Origin: Clostridia bacterium
GTDB taxonomy: Bacteria > Bacillota > Clostridia > Christensenellales > Aristaeellaceae
Direction of reading: 5' to 3'
DNA: 55,682 nucleotides
Assembly: GCA_017541205.1 (NCBI GenBank)
Contig: JAFXZO010000073.1
Coordinates: 1 to 55,682, forward strand
This document shows positions 41,064-48,091 of the stretch, one piece after another. Numbering within the stretch: the stretch's first letter is position 1; each line of letters begins with the position of its first letter. The translations under genes and the position numbers were made by a program. The notes beneath the pieces are model-generated. The model was not told the origin of the DNA and did not search any database. It worked only from the letters and a program-made list of their open reading frames with translations.

Positions 41064-42398
41064 TTACTTGGGCGCGATCCGGGTCAGTCCTTCAAAGGAA
41101 TAGGTGGCGTTGATGGCGATTTCCGGCGTATCGGTCACGATGTCCCGGTATTCCGCACCGGCGTAATGGGCCATGCCGCCGATGTTGTAGATCTTGCTCA
41201 TATCCCAGCCCCGGGCGGCAAGCAGCTTCATCATGTTGTTGACGCGGCCGCCGCTCTGGCACATGAGAAAAATGGTCTGTCCCTTGGGGAACAGGGCTTC
41301 CAGCAGTTCGTCGGATTCCGCGTAGACGGGAATGGGATCGTCCACCGTTCCGCCGTAAAGCTGGGGCAGGGATGCGTCGTTGCAGGCTTCCGCGTTGAAG
41401 ATCAGGGCGAAATAAGGAATGCACTCAAAGTTGCGCAGGTGCTTCTTCGCGTAGTCGGCATAGTCGCGCAGGTCGATGTATTTCACATCCGTGCGGCCCA
41501 GGTACTGGCGCAGGTTTTCGCTGTTGATGGCAGAGCAGGTGGGGCCGAAGTTGCCGGGCTCACAGACGGTTTCCACCGTGTCGTCCTTATTGGCCTTGTA
41601 GGTCTTGGTGGTGTCCACGGGCGCGGGAAGCTCCACTTCACCAGCAGCCACAGCGGCGGCGGCAGAGGAGGCCACTACTTCTTTCTTGGCCTCAAAAACC
41701 TGGCGCAGCTCCGCGGCCTTGGCGTCACCGTCAAAGAAGGAATCCGTGGCGTGGTAGGCATACAGCGCCTGGACAATGCGCAGGATGTTATTGCTGGACA
41801 CAGTAGCGCCTGTGAAGGCGTCCACCTTCAAATCCGCCCGGCCTTCGCCTTCGGAATAATCGGTGAAATCGTCAATGGTGCTATATCCCATCAGCTGGCC
41901 GTAGGTCTTGCCGATGTAGTAGGGAATCATTTCGGCCTTTACTTTTTCATAGGTGGCGTTGGGCGCGGTGGGCGGCGGGTTGCTGTCGCCCCAGAAGCCG
42001 CCCAGGTAATGGCCGGTGGAATCCGCGTCGAAGCTCAGGGTGCGGATGGCGGAATCCTCGATCTTGCCGGAGGAGGGCAGGGTCAGTTCCACATATGCGG
42101 TGGACCACACGTTCACGTCCGCGCTGCGGCAGGTGCAGGAAATGAAGGTGACCTGGTACTTGATGTAGCTGCGGGCCACATACTTGAAGGGAACGAAGGC
42201 GTAGAACAGGTCTTCATCCTTGGGGCCGTCGATGTGGTCGAAGGGGATCACGGCGACCTGATTCGCCTTGCTTCCTTCGCCCAGCTTCGCGGAGTTGTTG
42301 AGGAAGTCGTTCACGTCCCCGACGGACAGCCCGTCCGCCAGAGCAACCGGAACGACCAGGAGCAGGCAAAGCAGAATAGCCAGGAACCTTTTGAACAT
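41064..42398 (-). CDS. Exported protein with FMN-binding-like and rhodanese domains
   Basis: The 444-residue protein has a signal peptide (FKRFLAILLCLLLVVPVALA). The middle part contains LKVDAFTGATVSSNNILRIV; TGATVSS resembles the flavinylation motif (S/T)GATxx(S/T) of FMN-bind proteins. The C-terminal part is a rhodanese domain, with VKYIDLRDYADYAKKHL and the active loop Cys in FLMCQSGGRVNNMM. Such a protein could link extracellular electron flow to sulfur transfer. An Ala/Val-rich linker (about 235-250) joins the halves. It has a clear own promoter and terminator, so it is a single-gene unit. Confidence 0.8.
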   Translation of the reverse strand: MFKRFLAILLCLLLVVPVALADGLSVGDVNDFLNNSAKLGEGSKANQVAVIPFDHIDGPKDEDLFYAFVPFKYVARSYIKYQVTFISCTCRSADVNVWSTAYVELTLPSSGKIEDSAIRTLSFDADSTGHYLGGFWGDSNPPPTAPNATYEKVKAEMIPYYIGKTYGQLMGYSTIDDFTDYSEGEGRADLKVDAFTGATVSSNNILRIVQALYAYHATDSFFDGDAKAAELRQVFEAKKEVVASSAAAAVAAGEVELPAPVDTTKTYKANKDDTVETVCEPGNFGPTCSAINSENLRQYLGRTDVKYIDLRDYADYAKKHLRNFECIPYFALIFNAEACNDASLPQLYGGTVDDPIPVYAESDELLEALFPKGQTIFLMCQSGGRVNNMMKLLAARGWDMSKIYNIGGMAHYAGAEYRDIVTDTPEIAINATYSFEGLTRIAPK

Positions 42399-42431
42399 GG
42401 GGCACCCTCCTTTTGAGGTTTATTTGTTTTA

Positions 42432-42460
42432 ATTATATATGAATATTACCAAATTGTCAA
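42432..42460 (-). promoter_or_regulatory. Promoter of the FMN-binding/rhodanese gene
   Basis: Leftward TTGACA (42460-42455), 17 bases, TATAAT (42437-42432): an exact consensus sigma-A promoter in an A+T-rich patch. Confidence 0.8.
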
Positions 42461-42615
42461 TAATTTAATTAAGTATATACTGATTTAAAATCGTCAGTGA
42501 AGTGTAAAAGTAACTTCCAGAGTGTGGGGAGGGAACTGGAAATTAGTCTTACAGGAAAATCCAGATGGAAATAAGTTGTACACTTGGCACAGAAAGAAGA
42601 AAGGAGGCCAAGTGT

Positions 42616-42690
42616 ATGGGAGCAGATAACAAAGGAAACCACCTGACAAAAGAGGAAAGAAAGATCATCGCAAAGTCTGTATGGATGCGC
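42616..42690 (+). mobile_element. IS30-like transposase N-terminal fragment
   Basis: From the ATG with AAAGGAGG upstream, about 22 codons read MGADNKGNHLTKEERKIIAK, the beginning of the IS30-family HTH (HLTxEERxxI). The frame then runs into phage-derived sequence at about 42685. No complete terminal repeats were found, so it is the end of a broken insertion sequence. Confidence 0.5.
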
Positions 42691-42941
42691 CATACTTCAG
42701 TTCTGGTGTCATCACCCGGCGCGGTAAACTTCACCCTGGGCGTCATGGCGGCGGGTACCGGAGCACGAATGATACATCCCTCCACCAGCCGCTGCCATTT
42801 CCCTGCTTCGTCAATGGGATGTACCAATGATAGTTCGTATTCACCATTTAGAGTTTCTGTCACGGTAGCAATCAGGGGAGAAAGCGCCCCATTGCCGTTG
42901 GTGGAAAAATCGGTGCAATCCGCCGGATAGACGCAGATCAA
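42685..42941 (-). pseudogene. Phage tail/endopeptidase protein N-terminal fragment
   Basis: From TTG at 42941 with AGGAGG upstream the frame reads ICVYPADCTDFSTNGNGALS, then LIATVTETLNGEYELSLVHP and IDEAGKWQRLVEGCIIRAPV. This is the start of Siphoviridae-type tail/minor structural proteins. It stops being recognisable at the IS30-like junction after TEVWRI, so a prophage remnant was cut by the insertion. Confidence 0.65.
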
Positions 42942-43136
42942 TGGGGCTCACCTCCTCGGGCAAACTGAAAGCGCCGTCCGTGTGGACGACGCAAACGGTT
43001 CTCCATGAAAAATACGATTACCACAATAACCTTTGTACGATTAACTTCGGGTTTTCTGTTTCAGGGGTTACAATTTATCTTCCGAGATTCCTTTCCAACA
43101 GGTATCCCGACAAACCGGAAGTTATCGAAATGCTGT
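42942..43136. other. Spacer with dispersed repeat copy 3
   Basis: Left of the serine hydrolase stop lies a further repeat copy (43073-43123). Leftward it reads AACTTCCGGTTTGTCGGGAT, then ACCTGTTGGAAAGG, then AATCTCGGAAGATAAATTG. The rest is derived from phage sequence (a possible frame VCVVHTDGAFSLPEEVSP) with no clear gene. Confidence 0.45.
43073..43123 (-). repeat. Dispersed repeat family, copy 3 (longest)
   Basis: This copy has both parts of the family: the AACTTCCGGTTTGTCGGGAT half and the AATCTCGGAAGATAAA half. It lies 14 bases beyond the stop of the serine hydrolase at 43137. Confidence 0.65.
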
Positions 43137-44510
43137 CTACTGCTTTTTGCAGGTATACCCGCCGTAACTGATCCGGCCCTCTTCAAATTTGAATACGACC
43201 GAATACCACCGTTTGACTCCAAACTCGTTCGCGCCGAGCGGGAAGAGCTTCCAGTCCCAGCTTCTTCCCGTATCCGTCATGAACCTCGCGAAAAGCTCGC
43301 CGTCCTTCATGAACACTTCGTCGATGAAGAGATCGTCGTCCGGCTTTTCGTATCTGCCGCATAGGGCTTCCCAGCCCGACTTGTCCGGATCCTTTACCGC
43401 GACCTCTTCAACCGTTCTGACGGGCTCCGGCTCGTTGCCAAAGGCTATCGCGTGCATCCCGGGCACCAGCACTTTCATAGCCCGTCCGTCGATCTGATCG
43501 CGGCAGGATAGCTTGATGATCACTTTGTCCTCATTGATAAAACGCTCGAACCACAGCGAATATCCCGGCCAGCCGCCCGAATGGGCGACTATGAGTCCAT
43601 GCTCCGGATCGTTTGTTATATCCCAGCCGTAGCCATAGCGTGAGGGACCTATCAAGTCGTCGTCCTCCCCGTACTCTCCGTTATTAAGCAGCGTAGGCGT
43701 ATACATCTCTGCCTGCTCTTCAAGGGTGATGACTGAACCCTCCCGCAGCACGCGGTCCCAACGGAAAAGGTCGAAAATATTGGAATGCACGAGTCCATCG
43801 CCGTTCACTCCGTCCAGCGGGACGACGTCGTTGTTGTCTTTATCTGCGGAATCGTCGGGCAGGATATAGTGGTCGTCCTCATAAACCATACCGAGAGCAA
43901 GGTTCGGTACGGCGATCCCGTCCTTCCTGCGGTGATATACCTTCGTTGAGGTCATACCGGCGGGGATGAATATGTTCTGCTCGAGGAATTTCTCATAAGG
44001 CACGCCGGAGACTTTCTCAATTATCTGCGCCAGCACGCAGTAGCCGGTGTTCGAATACTCCCATTTTTCGCCCGGCGCGAACCCGGCATTTTCGCCGCTT
44101 TCCTTCAGGAATCGGATCATGATTTCGTTGCCGGGGATATTTCCCTCAGCAAAAGCCGTCTTTTCGATCCACTCCTCGTAATCGGGCAGACCACCGGTGT
44201 GAGTCAAAAGATGGCGGACTGTAACGCCGGGAAAGGGGATCCCCGGGAAGAACTTTGTGATCTCGTCGTTGAGAGAGAGGAGCCCGCGTCGCTTGAGCAG
44301 CATTACAGCCGACGCTGTGAACTGCTTGGTGACGGAGGCGAGGTCGAACAGCATATCCTCCGTAACGGGCGATCCCTTTTCAAGGTCGTTTATTCCTATC
44401 GCGCCTTTACTCACGATCTCGCCTTTTTCCGCGTACAGCCAGGTACCGGTAAAGCCGGCTTTTTCGTGCGCGTCGCGGACGAGGTTTTCAATCATCGTTT
44501 TCTTATCCAT
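43137..44510 (-). CDS. Serine hydrolase, beta-lactamase class C-like (AmpC/esterase type)
   Basis: The 457-residue protein has SxxK in FDLASVTKQFTASAVMLL, YSN in WEYSNTGYCVLAQII, and HSGG in LIVAHSGGWPGYSLWF. That gives a complete class C-like triad of motifs. A C-terminal beta-sandwich part (about 350-457) follows, as in D-aminopeptidase-type or estB-like proteins. It lacks a signal peptide. Possible roles include peptidoglycan or ester cleavage. Its 5' leader carries the GACAAATC motif also seen before two other genes, and the stop is followed by repeat copy 3. Confidence 0.85.
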   Translation of the reverse strand: MDKKTMIENLVRDAHEKAGFTGTWLYAEKGEIVSKGAIGINDLEKGSPVTEDMLFDLASVTKQFTASAVMLLKRRGLLSLNDEITKFFPGIPFPGVTVRHLLTHTGGLPDYEEWIEKTAFAEGNIPGNEIMIRFLKESGENAGFAPGEKWEYSNTGYCVLAQIIEKVSGVPYEKFLEQNIFIPAGMTSTKVYHRRKDGIAVPNLALGMVYEDDHYILPDDSADKDNNDVVPLDGVNGDGLVHSNIFDLFRWDRVLREGSVITLEEQAEMYTPTLLNNGEYGEDDDLIGPSRYGYGWDITNDPEHGLIVAHSGGWPGYSLWFERFINEDKVIIKLSCRDQIDGRAMKVLVPGMHAIAFGNEPEPVRTVEEVAVKDPDKSGWEALCGRYEKPDDDLFIDEVFMKDGELFARFMTDTGRSWDWKLFPLGANEFGVKRWYSVVFKFEEGRISYGGYTCKKQ

Positions 44511-44593
44511 ATTGCCTCCGCAAATACTGATTTGTCGATACCTTCAACATTGTCATCGGTTACTTTTTCTAGATGAATCTGACTTTGTTTCAC
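44492..44593 (-). pseudogene. GNAT-like N-terminal remnant in the spacer
   Basis: A GTG with AAAGGAGG upstream opens KQSQIHLEKVTDDNVEGIDK, then SVFAEAIWIRKR and stop, overlapping the serine hydrolase start. The beginning resembles GNAT N-termini, but there is too little for confidence. It may be the end of a lost cassette gene. Confidence 0.3.
44520..44540 (-). repeat. Recurrent 5'-leader motif, copy 1
   Basis: GACAAATCAGTATTTGCGGA leads directly into the GGAGGC ribosome site of the serine hydrolase. Similar leaders stand before the GrpB gene (45183-45198) and the Nudix gene (45776-45793), forming a GACAAATCGG-N-ATTTG group. Confidence 0.5.
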
Positions 44594-44607
44594 GGCGTAT
44601 TCCCTCC

Positions 44608-44655
44608 TTTATCTTCCGAGATTGCGTGCCAAGGTATCCTGATAAACTGGAATTT
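44608..44655 (-). repeat. Dispersed repeat family, copy 4
   Basis: Leftward AAATTCCAGTTTATCAGGAT, then ACCTTGGCACGC, then AATCTCGGAAGATAAA. It begins inside the stop codon of the GrpB gene and shares its last half exactly with copy 3. Confidence 0.65.
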
Positions 44656-45166
44656 ATATCCCTATCTTTGCATAGATTATCTCGATGAACGGAGACTTAT
44701 GTTCAATATATCGCTCAATATCATAGGGATATCGTTTTGCTCCTTCTTCTTTGATACGGCTGTATTCCCGCACAGCATCAGGATGAGTCCGCAGATAATC
44801 CCTGAAAGCAATGTGCCGTTTCAGCTCTGGCGAATCCTCAGGGCACACATATAAATGATGCTTTCTTAAATGCTCCTTGCCGTCGTATTTAAATGCCTCC
44901 CGCCCTGTGATGCCAAGATTTCCTTCGTGTCGATAACCTATTACTCCCAAAGCTGATACCACTTCTTCCAACACAGTATAATCCTTAATGACAACATCTA
45001 TATCAATGATGGGTTTGGCAGATAAACCTTCGACAGAAGTGCTGCCTACGTGGTCAATCCTCATTGCCAGTTGTCCGAGAGCAGTTATGAGTTCATCTTT
45101 TATCATAAGGAAATCCTGCTTCCATTGTTCGTCGTATGGAAGGACAACAACATGCTTTGTGACCAT
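44654..45166 (-). CDS. GrpB/UPF0157 family protein
   Basis: The 170-residue protein has VVLPYDEQWKQDFLMIKDEL, RIDHVGSTSVEGLSAKPIID, IDVVIKDYTVLEEVVSALGV, GREAFKYDGKEHLRKHHLYV and LKRHIAFRDYLRTHPDAVRE, typical of UPF0157 (GrpB), a nucleotidyltransferase-like fold of unknown reaction. It has a His/Asp-rich pocket and low G+C compared with its surroundings. Confidence 0.88.
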   Translation of the reverse strand: MVTKHVVVLPYDEQWKQDFLMIKDELITALGQLAMRIDHVGSTSVEGLSAKPIIDIDVVIKDYTVLEEVVSALGVIGYRHEGNLGITGREAFKYDGKEHLRKHHLYVCPEDSPELKRHIAFRDYLRTHPDAVREYSRIKEEGAKRYPYDIERYIEHKSPFIEIIYAKIGI

Positions 45167-45182
45167 TTTCTATCGCCTCTAC

Positions 45183-45198
45183 AAATTCCGATTTGTCT
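45183..45198 (-). repeat. Recurrent 5'-leader motif, copy 2
   Basis: GACAAATCGGAATTTGTAGA precedes the ATG of GrpB with AGAGGCG as ribosome site. It shares 14 of 16 core bases with copies 1 and 3. Confidence 0.5.
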
Positions 45199-45218
45199 CT
45201 GGTTCATTAAAGTTCAAC

Positions 45219-45755
45219 TCAATCGTTGGTCGGATCACTTCTTGTATGCGAACTGCGGTGATCCTTGCGAAAGAAAAGAAGCTCAATCAAGCTTTTTTCG
45301 TATGGGATGAATTCTCCGCTGTCTATCATCCGGAGGATTTTCTCTTTGGATGCCCAGCACACAGCCTGTACTTCCTCGTCCTGTAGATGCAGAGAACGGA
45401 TATCAACATCCCGCGTCAGAAGATAATAATCATCAAAGCCGTTCTCCCAGTGAATGGTCAGAGAGGGCCGGACAGCAGACAAATCGAGAAAAAGCCCCAG
45501 CTCCTCCCGCGTTTCCCGTTCCGCGGCAGACCGGCTGCTGTCTCCGGCTATGGCGCTTCCGCCCACTGTGATATCCCAAAGGTTCGACCATCCGCGTTTG
45601 AACGGCTGCCGTTGCTGGATCAGCATTCTGCCTTGAGCATCAAAAATGCAGACGTGAACAACAAGACGGTAAAACCCTTCAGGCGTCGGTTCACCCCGGA
45701 CCATCTTTCTGTCCGTCTTCTCCCGTTCAGCGGTATACAGGTCAAACAATTCCAT
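45219..45755 (-). CDS. Nudix hydrolase, IPP isomerase-like
   Basis: The 178-residue protein starts MELFDLYTAEREKTDRKMVR with the Nudix box spread over GGSAIAGDSSRSAAERETRE and ELGLFLDLS. The N-terminal pattern FYRLVVHVCIFDAQGRMLIQ and QRQPFKRGWSNLWDITVGGS is like the isopentenyl-diphosphate isomerase/Nudix_YfcD group. Substrate not assignable. Confidence 0.85.
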   Translation of the reverse strand: MELFDLYTAEREKTDRKMVRGEPTPEGFYRLVVHVCIFDAQGRMLIQQRQPFKRGWSNLWDITVGGSAIAGDSSRSAAERETREELGLFLDLSAVRPSLTIHWENGFDDYYLLTRDVDIRSLHLQDEEVQAVCWASKEKILRMIDSGEFIPYEKSLIELLFFRKDHRSSHTRSDPTND

Positions 45756-45775
45756 GTTCGTACACCTCTTTCATT

Positions 45776-45793
45776 CCAAATACCGATTTGTCG
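45776..45793 (-). repeat. Recurrent 5'-leader motif, copy 3
   Basis: GACAAATCGGTATTTGGAAT lies in the leader of the Nudix gene. A short frame MTNDKSVFGM runs through it. The distance to the ATG is longer than in the other copies. Confidence 0.45.
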
Positions 45794-45836
45794 TTGGTCA
45801 TATAACTCAAAATATATCTTCCGAGTTTGCTGACTA

Positions 45837-46277
45837 TTAGGGATAAATATATGAAAGTCTCTTCATGCCGATCGTCTCAGCGGCTTTTTGCATGGCGAGA
45901 TTGGTTTTTTCTGTTGTCAATGTTGCGATTTTTCCTTCATTCAGTATTCTGAAAGCCATCTCAGAAATAAGCGCCTTGCAATAACCTTTGTTTTGCTGAT
46001 CCGGAACAGTTGCGACTCCTCCAATTTCAGTTTCGCCATCCCGGAATGATAACGGTATTGCAAAGCTTATGATTTCGCCAGCGCGCTTGATCGCCACCGG
46101 ATTCCCGATATATTGGTCGAACTCATCAGGATTGATTTGTTTATTTCCGAATCGGGCATAAAACCTTTGTATAAGTGATAGATCCGCATGCCAATCAAGG
46201 TCGCTGACAGAATAAACTACATTTCTTTTCAGGTCGTTCAGCGATTCTATGCGATAGTATACAAAAGGGTTGTTCAT
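45837..46277 (-). CDS. GNAT-family N-acetyltransferase
   Basis: The 146-residue protein has NPFVYYRIESLNDLKRNVVY, AGEIISFAIPLSFRDGETEI, the turn VPDQQNKGYCKALISEMAFR, and TTEKTNLAMQKAAETIGMKR. It has a shorter CoA turn (QNKGYC) than usual. Low G+C; the leftward stop lies next to repeat-like sequence AACTCGGAAGATATATTTTG (45832-45809). Confidence 0.8.
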   Translation of the reverse strand: MNNPFVYYRIESLNDLKRNVVYSVSDLDWHADLSLIQRFYARFGNKQINPDEFDQYIGNPVAIKRAGEIISFAIPLSFRDGETEIGGVATVPDQQNKGYCKALISEMAFRILNEGKIATLTTEKTNLAMQKAAETIGMKRLSYIYP

Positions 46278-46323
46278 CTCAATCAGCTCCAGTATTCAAT
46301 CTGAATATGCTTAGCAAACAATT

Positions 46324-46932
46324 TCAAAAAATATAAGAAAGGCCAAAGAACAGTAAGCTGATGAATGCTGCCAGTGCCGGGAGCCAGGCTACCACCAGGT
46401 AGTTGCTGTTCAGGTTGTTCACAAACTGCATCTTGCTGATGTACCAGAGGCCGTCCTTTTCCTCCAGGATACCTGTGATCCGGATCGGAATGCGGAAACG
46501 GACGTAATCCAGCTTAATCTTCCCCCGCAGGACATAGTACAAGGCGCTGCCTGCCCGGCAGAGTGCAGTCTGATCCGCGTCCAGCGTCAACTGTCCCCAG
46601 TGTTTCCAGTCGCCCTGCAGCAACCATTTGGCGCCTTCCCGGCCGTAGAAGATTTCATCCGGGTTGGTCCCCAAGATCCGCATGTTATCCGAAAGCATGG
46701 TTTCATCGATGCAGGCGCCAGCCTGTTCTGGATCCCGTTTTTCATAATACCCATTCAGCAGCTTCAGGGGACGAATGGCGGCCTCCTGCAGTTCTTTCGG
46801 AAGTTCTTCACCAGCGATCTCATGGGGCATGCGCTGCTCACGTTTTCCTTCCAACCAGATATGAAAGAGGAGATACAGCAGAACCAGTAAAAAGAAGATG
46901 AAGAGTCCCCCTGTGATATACTTGCAAATCAT
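46324..46932 (-). CDS. Membrane protein with NTF2/SnoaL-like domain
   Basis: The 202-residue protein has N- and C-terminal membrane helices (about 5-30 and 180-200). Between them lies a soluble part with LPKELQEAAIRPLKLLNGYY, EKRDPEQAGACIDETMLSDN, IFYGREGAKWLLQGDWKHWG. The PDEIFYGREGAKWL segment is typical of SnoaL-like/NTF2 folds in uncharacterised lipid- or solute-binding proteins. No catalytic residues assigned. Confidence 0.6.
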   Translation of the reverse strand: MICKYITGGLFIFFLLVLLYLLFHIWLEGKREQRMPHEIAGEELPKELQEAAIRPLKLLNGYYEKRDPEQAGACIDETMLSDNMRILGTNPDEIFYGREGAKWLLQGDWKHWGQLTLDADQTALCRAGSALYYVLRGKIKLDYVRFRIPIRITGILEEKDGLWYISKMQFVNNLNSNYLVVAWLPALAAFISLLFFGLSYIF

Positions 46933-47010
46933 TTTTCCAACTCCTCAAAACGAACTTTTATCTGTCCGTCTCTGACAATCCTGACAAATGCCTTGGTACA
47001 GAATTTCAAA

Positions 47011-47032
47011 AGATATCCTGATAAACTGGAAT
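47011..47032 (-). repeat. Dispersed repeat family, copy 5 (partial)
   Basis: Leftward ATTCCAGTTTATCAGGATAT matches the first half of copy 4. It lies between the MgtC gene stop (47104) and the membrane protein start (46932). Confidence 0.5.
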
Positions 47033-47103
47033 GGTTGATAATACTTTTGATATTCCTCTGAACCGCATTTCTGTATCACCGTTCGATATTATCTGCGTTC
47101 AAA

Positions 47104-47829
47104 TCAATTGCTGTTCGTCTGGCGAAAGAAGGATATATTGCTGTTTTGTTCCAGAAACGCAAATATTTCTTCCTGTTTGACATTGCTGTTCATCTTGACT
47201 TCCAGGGAATATGAAGTAGTCCCATCCTGGTTATGCGTGATACTGCTTTCGATGACCTGTGCCTGCCATTTTTGGATTTGACTGGACAGCGCCTTACGGA
47301 ATTCATCATCATCAGCGACTGTGACATCGATGTGATTGTTATGATACTGATCGTTGTGAATTGGCAGTTTGTGCATGAAAACCTGCAATACAAGCACCAG
47401 GATCGTGGTAAAGACGCCCAGCGGATACATCCCCGCGCCCAACGCCAGACCAATGCCTGCTGTTGCCCATAAGCCTGCGGCGGTCGTCAGGCCTTTTACC
47501 ATGGAACCCTGCTTAAAGATTACGCCCGCACAGAGGAAACTGATGCCACTGACCACCTGCGCTGCAATCCGTGCAGGATCAGCGCCGCGAACGCCCAAAT
47601 CTCCAGTTGCTTCCGTTCCTGTCAGGTCTGCAAAGCCATACTTTGATACAACAATGATCAATGCCGCGGTGCAGCAGACCAGCAGATGTGTGCGCACGCC
47701 TGCCTCTTTCAACCGTCTGCTGCGTTCCATGCCAATGATCGCGCCGCAGCCGCAGGCAATCATGATGCGCAAAAAGAATTCCAAATACTGAAGAATTGAG
47801 ATATTCTGATTCATTTTCTCCCAAAACAT
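47104..47829 (-). CDS. MgtC/SapB family membrane protein
   Basis: The 241-residue protein has the MgtC signature: FFLRIMIACGCGAIIGMERS, RRLKEAGVRTHLLVCCTAAL, VVSGISFLCAGVIFKQGSMV, TTAAGLWATAGIGLALGAGM, followed by a soluble ACT-like C-terminal domain (VIESSITHNQDGTTSYSLEV). Members limit F-type ATP synthase or Mg2+ transport and help survive low magnesium. The start at 47829 has AAAGGTGG seven bases upstream. An extended -10 (TGCTATAAT) lies at 47915-47908. Confidence 0.9.
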   Translation of the reverse strand: MFWEKMNQNISILQYLEFFLRIMIACGCGAIIGMERSRRLKEAGVRTHLLVCCTAALIIVVSKYGFADLTGTEATGDLGVRGADPARIAAQVVSGISFLCAGVIFKQGSMVKGLTTAAGLWATAGIGLALGAGMYPLGVFTTILVLVLQVFMHKLPIHNDQYHNNHIDVTVADDDEFRKALSSQIQKWQAQVIESSITHNQDGTTSYSLEVKMNSNVKQEEIFAFLEQNSNISFFRQTNSN

Positions 47830-47926
47830 AACCATGCCACCTTTATTGTTTGATTCACAGGATCTTTCGGTCTTCTTATAAGTATGTTTTATGATGCCTT
47901 TCGGGAACATTATAGCATGCTTCTTC

Positions 47927-48091
47927 TCATTTGAAAACTCGGAACAAAGCATCTTTCAACTTTTTCGCTGCATCTTCCACTGAAAAACTGAAAGATACAT
48001 ATTGCTGATCGCGTTCTGCAAAAGGAGTATATTGAAAATACTTTCTGTATTGACCTTCTATAAAGTTTTCAATATCAATCTGATTTATCAT
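47927..48091 (-). CDS. 54-residue protein coupled to the AlbA_2 gene
   Basis: The frame MINQIDIENFIEGQYRKYFQ, YTPFAERDQQYVSFSFSVED and AAKKLKDALFRVFK starts with ATG overlapping the stop of the AlbA_2 gene (ATGA), so it is translationally coupled. The composition is protein-like: aromatic core and Lys-rich amphipathic end. No family recognised. It could be a small partner of the upstream regulator, or a truncated domain. Confidence 0.55.
   Translation of the reverse strand: MINQIDIENFIEGQYRKYFQYTPFAERDQQYVSFSFSVEDAAKKLKDALFRVFK

Noticed and set aside
22505-47829. Calling the region a true integron with attC sites
   Set aside because: The repeats do not show clear RYYYAAC/GTTRRRY attC core sites, and no integron integrase is visible, so it is described only as cassette-like.
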